From NCBI GenBank assembly GCA_026387805.1, contig JAPLKY010000308.1, positions 1 to 5,732 of the forward strand: 5,732 bases of DNA. Reading direction: 5' to 3'. The stretch comes from Candidatus Krumholzibacteriia bacterium. GTDB lineage: Bacteria > Krumholzibacteriota > Krumholzibacteriia > Krumholzibacteriales > Krumholzibacteriaceae. The notes beneath the pieces were generated by a model. The model did no database searches, was not told where the DNA came from, and saw only the letters and a list, made by a program, of their open reading frames with translations. Position 1 is the stretch's first letter. Every line of letters starts with the position of its first letter. The translations under genes were made by a program, and so were the position numbers. Positions 1-4,371 of this stretch are shown piece after piece.

Positions 1-2571
1 GCCGCCCACCGGCGCATAGGCCCATGTCGCGCCTCCGTCATTCGAGAACTCGATCACGATCGCCGTGATGCCGACCGCGAGAGTTCCCTGGGTGGCGGAG
101 CCGACGCGGTACTGCGTCCAGGCAGGAATCGCGTCGTAGACGACGATCGCGGTGAGGTCCGCGGCGCCGACGTTCGAATAATCGGTCCGGTACGTGAGCT
201 CGGTGCCCGGCAGCTGCGCGCCGGCCGGGTTGACCGATTTCACGAGCACGAGGTTTCCGGCCACGATCGTGGTGACGTCGGTGACCGCGTCGGTCGCGCC
301 CGTGCCGTTGCCCGTGACGCTGACCGCGCCGGTCTCAACCGTTCCGAGCGGCACGCCGCCCGGGATCGAGATCTGCACGACGACGTCCTGGGAGGCGCCG
401 GCGTTCAGGGTGACCGCCGCTATCGGATTATTCGCGAGATCGAAGAACGCGTAGCTCCAGGCGTTGGAGCTCACGGCGCTCAGGAGGAACGTATCGCTGA
501 CGTTGCCGGTGTTCGTCACCGTATGCTGGTAACGGACCGTCCCGCCCGCGGTGCCCGTGCCGTTGCGGTTCGGAGCGATATCGACCGATGCGGCCGTCAG
601 GATCGTTACGGTATCCGTGATCTGGTCGAATACGGCCGGATTGTTCGTGGAGGTCGCGCGGAACGTGACGTTGTTCACGCCGGGGCCGACGCCGCCGGGG
701 ACCGCTACGCGCGCGATGACGTGCGCCTCGCTGCCGGCATTGACCGGGCCGATCCCCGCGATCGGGGCGAGCTCGGGCAGATCGAGGATGCCGTTGCCGT
801 TCACGTCGTTGTAGTACGTCACGGCCCAGCCGCCCGGAGCGGTCGAGGTGAGCGAGTAGTTGTCGTTCGAGCCGGCCGTGTTGATCACATCGAGGGCGAA
901 GTCGACGTTCGTGCCCGGATTGGCGTTGCTGTTGATGGGGACGTTGTTCGTGCCGGGTACGCCGTCGAAGTTGCCGATGTCGACGGCCGCCGACTGGACC
1001 TGGGTGATCCGGTCGGTCGTCAGGTTGAACTCGGCGGGAGTGTTCGTCGAGTTCGCGCGGACGATCGCGTCATACGGGCCGCCGGCGGCCGCGCCGCCCG
1101 GTATAATGATGCGCACGATGAAGTCTCTCGTCGCGCCCGGGTTGAGCGAACCGACGTCGGGAATGCCGTCCGTTCCGGTATCGGTGAGCGGCGTGACTCC
1201 GTCGCTCCGGAAGAAGAGGACGCTCCATCCACCGGGAATGGTCGACGCGGCGTCAAGCGCGATATTGAGCGCGTCGGCCGCGTTGCCGTCGTTCCTCACG
1301 GTGTTCGTGAACGATACGGTCGTGTTCGCGTAGGCCAAAGGCACGGCCTGAACATCGTCGTTGAAGTTCGGCGGAGTACCCGCGGCGGGCTGACCGGCCG
1401 GGCCGACGAGCACGTTCGCGATCCCGTTCACGGTGATCTGAGTGTTGTTCGTCGTGACGATCGTCGGGTTGGGTGTGCCGGGATTGTTGTCCACGTACGC
1501 GACGGCGCCGCTGTTATTGATGATGCCCGCGCGCATCGTCGACGGCACGACGAGATCGTAGGTGAAGTTGTAGAACTGGCCGACGGCGAGGTCGCCGCCG
1601 GCGACGTACGCGACGGCGAGATCGCCGGCACCCGCTACGGCCTGCCATGCCCATGTCTCGGGGGAACCGACCATGACGCTTCCCGTGGGCAAGTACAAGA
1701 CCGTTCCGCCCGCCGGGGCGCCCGAGGGGGCGCCGGAGAGGGCGAGCGGAAGACCCGTCGTCGGGTCGGTCGGAAGCACGTCGTACATGAAAACGCCCGT
1801 GAGGCCGACGGACGCGACGGTCACGCCGTGCGCCGCCTGGGTGCCCACGTTGGAGCCGTTGATCGCATAGGTGATCACATTGCTCGGATCGACGTTCGCC
1901 GGAAGTCCGGACATCGTCGCGGTGAGCGACGCGTCGCTTACGACGGTCGTCAAATGATAGTTGCGCGTGTCGATTCGGGTCGGATCTCCGGCGGAGGTCG
2001 CCTGAACGCCGACATATGCCGCTTCGCCGGCGAGGGCGGCCGGGGGAACCTGGTAGGAGACCAGGATGTTCACTGTCGCACCGGCAGCGATTGGACCGAG
2101 GTTCCCCGGCGCCCCACCGGAAGAGATGGCGGGTTCGCCGCCGTCCAGCACGCCGTTGCCGTTCACGTCGTTGTAGATCGTGATGCTCCCGAGGCCGAGG
2201 GTCATCGTCGTGTTCGCGGCGTCGAGGAGCGGCAGCAACGCGTAGGTATCGGCGTCGTTACCCGTATTCGTCAGATTATAGCTGTAGTAGATCGTTTGCC
2301 CGGGAATCGCGTTCTGCATCATCGCCGGGGCGAGCGGGGGCGTCTCCCCCGAATCGTCCGGGAGGATCGAAACGCCGAACACGGGCAGAACGATCGTCGT
2401 GACCTCGTTCGAGGTCGCGGTGTAGGAGTTGCCCGAGAGATCCTGGAACCGGGCCGAGGCCTGGTTCCGGATCGTCGTGCCGGCCGGCGTCTGCGCCTGC
2501 GCCGCTGCGCAGACGAAGAGCACGGCGAGCGCGAGGACTACCGTGAAAATCGTGAAACGCGTCTTACTCAT
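1..2571 (-). CDS. Secreted multi-domain DUF11/CARDB-like repeat protein (3' end outside window)
   Basis: The reading frame is open from ATG at 2571 to the window edge (857 codons, no stop), so the C-terminus is missing. Residues 1-26 form a Sec signal peptide (basic SKTR, hydrophobic TIFTVVLALAVLFV, likely cut after AQA). Then follow NQASA..D..GN.YTATSN (36-55) and immunoglobulin-like repeats at about 92-212, 230-380, 415-525, 553-660 and 676-772. Most carry a 'tNtGN.aDt' strand (e.g. 101-109, 686-694) and a 'vPgG' strand (490-493, 625-628, 737-740). Residues 772-857 begin a DUF11-type domain (LVKSVNPAG, YSNVG, IPAWTQY, SNDGGATW). Acidic loops D135-V-N-G-N-G-V-L-D143 and D589-V-N-G-N-G-I-L-D597 resemble calcium-binding turns. 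Such proteins are usually surface or extracellular adhesive or structural proteins; the exact role here is unknown. The Shine-Dalgarno AAGGA lies 12 bases upstream, in the loop of a small CCAC/GTGG hairpin. The gene is probably co-transcribed with the short DUF11 gene ending 61 bases upstream. Confidence 0.9.
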   Translation of the reverse strand, partial: MSKTRFTIFTVVLALAVLFVCAAAQAQTPAGTTIRNQASARFQDLSGNSYTATSNEVTTIVLPVFGVSILPDDSGETPPLAPAMMQNAIPGQTIYYSYNLTNTGNDADTYALLPLLDAANTTMTLGLGSITIYNDVNGNGVLDGGEPAISSGGAPGNLGPIAAGATVNILVSYQVPPAALAGEAAYVGVQATSAGDPTRIDTRNYHLTTVVSDASLTATMSGLPANVDPSNVITYAINGSNVGTQAAHGVTVASVGLTGVFMYDVLPTDPTTGLPLALSGAPSGAPAGGTVLYLPTGSVMVGSPETWAWQAVAGAGDLAVAYVAGGDLAVGQFYNFTYDLVVPSTMRAGIINNSGAVAYVDNNPGTPNPTIVTTNNTQITVNGIANVLVGPAGQPAAGTPPNFNDDVQAVPLAYANTTVSFTNTVRNDGNAADALNIALDAASTIPGGWSVLFFRSDGVTPLTDTGTDGIPDVGSLNPGATRDFIVRIIIPGGAAAGGPYDAIVRANSTNTPAEFNLTTDRITQVQSAAVDIGNFDGVPGTNNVPINSNANPGTNVDFALDVINTAGSNDNYSLTSTAPGGWAVTYYNDVNGNGILDLPELAPIAGIGPVNAGSEAHVIARVAVPGGVGPGVNNVTFRATSTNNPAVFDQITDTVTILTAASVDIAPNRNGTGTAGGTVRYQHTVTNTGNVSDTFLLSAVSSNAWSYAFFDLANNPIAAVTLNAGASQDVVVQISIPGGVPLGTVETGAVSVTGNGTGATDAVTDVTTIVAGNLVLVKSVNPAGAQLPGTELTYRTDYSNVGAADLTAIVVYDAIPAWTQYRVGSATQGTLAVGITAIVIEFSNDGGATWAYAPVGG
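790..814 (-). repeat. 25-bp exact direct repeat (copy 2) coding the acidic NDVNGNG loop
   Basis: The 25 bases at 790-814 are identical to those at 2152-2176. They encode Y-N-D-V-N-G-N-G around residues 587-594 in one immunoglobulin-like repeat and 133-140 in another. Flanking codons differ, so identity is confined to the acidic loop. This suggests recent gene conversion or strong constraint on that loop. Confidence 0.8.
2152..2176 (-). repeat. 25-bp exact direct repeat (copy 1) coding the acidic NDVNGNG loop
   Basis: Partner of the copy at 790-814, about 1.36 kb away within the same gene. Third codon positions are also identical, which protein-level constraint alone does not require. Confidence 0.8.
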
Positions 2572-2583
2572 CTGAGACCACCA

Positions 2584-2588
2584 TCCTT
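2584..2588 (-). promoter_or_regulatory. Ribosome binding site of the large DUF11 protein
   Basis: AAGGA on the minus strand stands 12 bases before the ATG at 2571, slightly farther than ideal. Flanking CCAC and GTGG can pair and place it in an 8-base loop. This supports the chosen start and could modestly tune translation relative to the upstream gene. Confidence 0.5.
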
Positions 2589-2632
2589 CGTGGAGTCCAT
2601 GCCTTGGATCGCTATCTATCATCTCGAGCCGC

Positions 2633-3121
2633 TCACTTCACCTGCACGCGGTAAGAGACCGCCACTTCCTTGCCGGCGTCGAGAACGCTCGCGACGTCCC
2701 ACATGACGTGCGTGTACATATCGCTCGTCGCGATCTTGCGCTCCTCGACCCCGCTCTCGTTCTTCACGACGTATGTGACGGGCGCCTCGTGGAAGCTCGT
2801 TCCTCCATCGATGCTGAAGAGCGGACGCATCGCGTCCTTCTCGGTTGCCGTCTTGTCCAGATACACGGTGCCGGCCGGTATCGGACCGACGAGGCTCACC
2901 CCGGACGCCGAAGCGTCGCCGACGTTCCGGTAACGCAGCGTATACTCGATCTTGTCCTGGGGCTTCACCTTGTCAGCGGATACCGCAATCTCCCGGTTCT
3001 CTTTTCCCATGACGATCTTGCGGGCTTCCATCGTTCCGGCGAGATTCGGGCCGCCGAAAGCGGAAGCGGAGCCCACAACAAGGATCACGAGAAGAACCGC
3101 AGTAGTGAGGCTCGTTCTCAT
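2633..3121 (-). CDS. Short secreted single-domain DUF11-like protein
   Basis: This encodes a 162-residue protein. Residues 1-21 are a Sec signal peptide (MRTS, then LTTAVLLVILVVGSASA, with an A-S-A cleavage site before FGG). The mature part holds one DUF11-type beta-sandwich: KVKPQDKIEYTLRYRNVG (51-68), PIPAGTVYLD (80-89), FSIDGGTSF (102-110) and a closing W-D-V..L..GKEVAVSYRVQV strand pair (141-161). The order matches the DUF11 consensus of a 'Y.i...N.G' strand, 'iP.g..y' and a final 'W.i..l..G....f.v.V'. No membrane anchor, sorting signal or catalytic motif is visible, so a small periplasmic or secreted structural partner is the safest reading. The start is fixed by AAGGAGG nine bases upstream. 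It lies 61 bases before the large DUF11 gene on the same strand, probably as the first gene of a two-gene operon. The domain family is fairly sure; the function is unknown. Confidence 0.9.
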   Translation of the reverse strand: MRTSLTTAVLLVILVVGSASAFGGPNLAGTMEARKIVMGKENREIAVSADKVKPQDKIEYTLRYRNVGDASASGVSLVGPIPAGTVYLDKTATEKDAMRPLFSIDGGTSFHEAPVTYVVKNESGVEERKIATSDMYTHVMWDVASVLDAGKEVAVSYRVQVK

Positions 3122-3130
3122 CTGCCGATC

Positions 3131-3137
3131 CCTCCTT
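3131..3137 (-). promoter_or_regulatory. Strong ribosome binding site of the short DUF11 gene
   Basis: AAGGAGG, a near-perfect anti-16S match, lies nine bases before the ATG at 3121. A second GGAGG lies about 15 bases farther upstream but sits directly against an ATG, so it is unlikely to start translation itself. Confidence 0.8.
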
Positions 3138-3218
3138 CTTCATTCCTCCAAGAGTGTTTTGTTGCCGGTGCGCGACGCTTCAAGCAGTCCCTCCTGGTAG
3201 GACCCGTTAAGGAAACAT

Positions 3219-3255
3219 GTGCGTTCTCGGCGCACCGCCGTCGGGGAGACGGCGG
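3219..3255. repeat. Two abutting hairpins in the DUF11 leader
   Basis: GTGCG/CGCAC (3219-3223 with 3231-3235, 7-base loop) shares one base with a strong 8-bp stem CCGCCGTC/GACGGCGG (3235-3242 with 3248-3255, 5-base loop). Neither is followed by a T-run on either strand, so these are not ordinary terminators. They would sit about 100-135 bases before the ATG at 3121 in the leader RNA. Confidence 0.6.
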
Positions 3256-3318
3256 GGGAGAGAACACGCGGAAATACTTTCTCGAGGCAGGCGCGGGGCA
3301 AGGGGCGTTCCAAGGGGT

Positions 3319-3332
3319 GGGACCAAAGTCCC
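3319..3332. promoter_or_regulatory. GGGAC-CAAA-GTCCC palindrome
   Basis: A perfect 5-bp dyad with a 4-base centre lies in the leader of the DUF11 operon. Its size and symmetry fit either a dimeric regulator's operator or a small tetraloop hairpin. The regulator cannot be named from the sequence. Confidence 0.4.
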
Positions 3333-3399
3333 CCGGCCGGGCCGCGGATGGCGGGGGCGCAGATGGGACGAAGGTCACAGCGTCGCGCAACGAGCTATT

Positions 3400-3415
3400 C
3401 CGCAAAGAGTTGCGG
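3400..3415. repeat. CCGCAA-AGAG-TTGCGG hairpin flanked by CGTCGCG repeats
   Basis: A perfect 6-bp stem with a 4-base loop. The 7-bp word CGTCGCG occurs on both sides at 3381-3387 and 3417-3423, making a compact symmetrical cluster at the far end of the DUF11 leader. It has no T-run, so it is not a terminator; it may be a regulatory site. Confidence 0.45.
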
Positions 3416-3477
3416 CCGTCGCGAAAAAACAGGGATGAAAGAGGAATAAAGAGGAACAGGCGGGCATCGGACGCCCA

Positions 3478-3504
3478 TGAAAAAAGCCCCCGAATGGGGG
3501 CTTT
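3478..3504 (-). terminator. Rho-independent terminator of the YHS lipoprotein gene
   Basis: A 9-bp stem (AAAGCCCCC at 3483-3491 with GGGGGCTTT at 3496-3504) encloses a GAAT loop and is followed on the minus strand by a T6 tract. It lies about 77 bases past the TAA of the YHS frame. It is strongest for minus-strand transcription; the plus-strand T-run (CTTTATCTCT) is weak. Confidence 0.9.
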
Positions 3505-3523
3505 ATCTCTCTATCTGCAATCC

Positions 3524-3540
3524 TCTTGCATAATGCAAGA
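3524..3540. repeat. TCTTGCA-TAA-TGCAAGA palindrome in the 3' UTR
   Basis: A perfect 7-bp inverted repeat with a 3-base centre lies between the YHS stop and the terminator. A repeated CGGATC word (3541-3546 and 3555-3560) lies beside it. It could be a second 3'-UTR hairpin protecting the mRNA or a protein-binding site. It lacks the GC content of a terminator stem. Confidence 0.6.
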
Positions 3541-3580
3541 CGGATCGCCTTGTCCGGATCGGGACCATGCCCTCAGCCCA

Positions 3581-3815
3581 TTACTGGTCCTGGGGCGTGG
3601 TGGCCGGAGCCGCGGCCGGAGCCTCGGCCGGAGTGATATACTTCGCCGGATCGGCCTTGAACGTCTCCATGTTCTCGGCAGTCGCGAAATAGTAGATCAC
3701 ACCATTGTACTCGTACGAGTAAGGAGATGTCGTGATACGCCTCCTCTTTCTTCTTCGAGCAGCCGAAAGAGAGCGCTATCAAGAGAGCCAGGCACAGAAT
3801 AATTATAGTCCTCAT
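3581..3815 (-). pseudogene. Frameshifted YHS-domain lipoprotein
   Basis: From ATG at 3815 the frame gives a lipoprotein signal (MRTIIILCLALLIALSFGC, Cys19 as lipidation site) and a charged SKKKEEA linker. After about 3736 this frame turns into implausible sequence and ends at 3573. The +1 frame instead reads ITTSPYSYEYNGVIYYF, then ATAENMETFKADPAKYI, then an Ala/Pro tail ending PQDQ and TAA at 3581-3583. This is the C-terminal half of a YHS domain ('Y.Y.G..Y.F.....m..F.adP.kY'). The intact protein would be about 77 residues. The usual YHS cysteines are replaced (FATAENM), as in the 'FasaEN' subfamily, so metal binding through Cys is unlikely. One extra base, or two missing, near 3732-3746 explains the break; it is either an assembly error or a recent mutation. 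It has its own promoter and terminator, so it is a single-gene unit. The ATG at 3815 is preferred over GTG at 3827, which overlaps the ribosome binding site. Confidence 0.8.
3602..3633 (-). repeat. 12-bp tandem repeat coding the Ala/Pro tail
   Basis: GGCCGGAG occurs at 3602-3609, 3614-3621 and 3626-3633, a strict 12-bp period. It encodes PAEAPAAAPA near the C-terminus of the YHS lipoprotein. Repeats of this type can change length by slippage. Confidence 0.7.
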
Positions 3816-3826
3816 TGTTTTGTACA

Positions 3827-3834
3827 CCTCCTTT
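3827..3834 (-). promoter_or_regulatory. Ribosome binding site of the YHS lipoprotein
   Basis: AAAGGAGG on the minus strand lies 11 bases before the ATG at 3815. Its last G overlaps the upstream GTG at 3827, which rules that codon out as the start. Confidence 0.8.
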
Positions 3835-3910
3835 CGCCAATATGCTAAAGCAGCTATGCGAATCCTTATTTCCGTGTAATGTACTGCTCCGATGCAAGTT
3901 TTGAAAGCGA

Positions 3911-3939
3911 AAAATAGCAGATTCTCTATGTGGCGTCAA
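3911..3939 (-). promoter_or_regulatory. Sigma-70 promoter of the YHS lipoprotein gene
   Basis: On the minus strand, TTGACG (3934-3939) and TATTTT (3911-3916) are 17 bases apart. A TGC just before the -10 forms an extended -10 element. The predicted start is near 3904, giving an 89-base 5' UTR. It is the clearest promoter in the window and lies in its most AT-rich stretch. Confidence 0.75.
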
Positions 3940-3963
3940 GAAATCATTATGCCGGGGGCAAGA

Positions 3964-4028
3964 AACGGGGCGGTGACGGCGTCATCCGCAATCCTATGAT
4001 TGCGCTTGCGTTGCGCCGTCGCCCCGTT
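3964..4028 (-). terminator. Nested inverted repeat after the small lipoprotein, possible terminator
   Basis: The outer arms AACGGGGC+GACGGCG (3964-3971, 3975-3981) pair with CGCCGTC+GCCCCGTT (4014-4028), giving 15 bp with one 3-base bulge (GGT). The loop holds a second perfect hairpin, CGCAATC-CTAT-GATTGCG (3987-4004). The structure begins on the stop codon of the gene at 4028. The minus-strand exit reads CCCCGTTTCTTG, a poor T-run, so it may be a weak terminator, an mRNA-stabilising stem or an intergenic repeat element. Confidence 0.55.
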
Positions 4029-4249
4029 CAGCGAAGCAGCGAATCGATCCTGGCGGCCCGCGCGGAGGCCGAGTCGGAGGCGGCGAGCGCCTTCCCGACC
4101 GTCCCCGCTCCGGGGAGAGGCGACCTCGCGATCGCGCTGTCTCGCTGCCGTTCGCTCATGGCGGGAGCCGAACGGTCGCCGGTATCGGAGTGCCTCGAGC
4201 AGGCGGCGAGCGCGAGAATCATGACTCCCGCCGCGAGAAATCGCGCCAT
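4028..4249 (-). CDS. Small lipoprotein of unknown function
   Basis: This encodes 73 residues. The signal is MARFLAAGVMILALAAC with a textbook LAAC lipobox (Cys17). The mature part is only 57 residues and has no membrane segment or catalytic motif. It starts polar (SRHSDTGDRSAPAMS), has a charged ERQRDSAIARS stretch and a PLPGAG turn (44-49), and ends in an Ala/Ser/Arg-rich probable helix (50-73). Export to the envelope with lipid anchoring is the only function the sequence supports. I chose ATG 4249 because GGGGAGG stands nine bases upstream; an in-frame ATG at 4270 would add seven residues and has a closer, weaker site. Codon usage is high-GC like its neighbours. It diverges from the phosphofructokinase gene and is followed by a nested inverted repeat. 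The family is not recognised. Confidence 0.75.
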   Translation of the reverse strand: MARFLAAGVMILALAACSRHSDTGDRSAPAMSERQRDSAIARSPLPGAGTVGKALAASDSASARAARIDSLLR

Positions 4250-4371
4250 CGATCGAGACCTCCCCGTCATCGTACCCTCTCTTTTTTGCCTACCATGATC
4301 GCCCCGTTGCGAATATCATGGACAGCGGGGATTCTACAGAACGGAGCCATTTCCCGAAAGGACTCATTTCA
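4250..4371. promoter_or_regulatory. Divergent promoter region between lipoprotein and phosphofructokinase genes
   Basis: The 122-base spacer must carry promoters for both directions. A possible plus-strand -10 is TATCAT (4314-4319). A possible minus-strand -10 is TAGAAT (4331-4336). Neither has a good -35 at 16-18 bases, so both calls are weak, and the two start regions would overlap. For the kinase, AAAGGA (4357-4362) nine bases before ATG 4372 is a clear ribosome binding site. Confidence 0.35.

Larger units (their letters stand above)
3122..3478 (-). promoter_or_regulatory. Hairpin-rich non-coding leader upstream of the DUF11 operon
   Basis: This 357-base stretch lies between the terminator of the YHS gene and the DUF11 operon. 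No reading frame in it has a credible start, domain or composition. It contains several compact inverted repeats (3219-3235, 3235-3255, 3319-3332, 3400-3415), more than a plain spacer would need. It must hold the promoter of the DUF11 operon, but I find no convincing sigma-70 pair; TTGCCC at about 3301 with AAGTAT downstream is weak. A structured 5' leader, a small RNA or repressor operators are all possible, and no known riboswitch class was recognised. Confidence 0.5.

Noticed and set aside
2500..2516. Lipobox reading of the large protein's signal peptide (Cys21)
   Set aside because: The residues before Cys21 are L-F-V, and Val at -1 is not accepted by signal peptidase II. A normal A-Q-A cleavage site follows.
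523..2706. Plus-strand 727-residue open frame
   Set aside because: It is antisense to the DUF11 repeat protein, rich in Arg/Asp/Val with no domain, signal or ribosome binding site. It results from high GC and lack of stops opposite the real gene.
3118..3405. Minus-strand 95-residue open frame in the DUF11 leader
   Set aside because: It is Pro/Arg/Ala-rich without motif or ribosome binding site, and it ends across the strong start site of the DUF11 gene. The hairpins explain this stretch better.
2708..3802. Plus-strand 364-residue open frame
   Set aside because: It runs antisense through the short DUF11 gene, a terminator and the YHS gene, has no domain, and has a composition that shifts along its length.
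3825..3827. GTG start for the YHS lipoprotein
   Set aside because: The GTG overlaps the GGAGG ribosome binding site, so it cannot be used with it. ATG at 3815 has correct spacing and begins a normal lipoprotein signal.
4318..4320. Upstream ATG for phosphofructokinase
   Set aside because: It would place the clear AAAGGA site inside the gene and add an atypical 18-residue leader. No good ribosome binding site precedes it.
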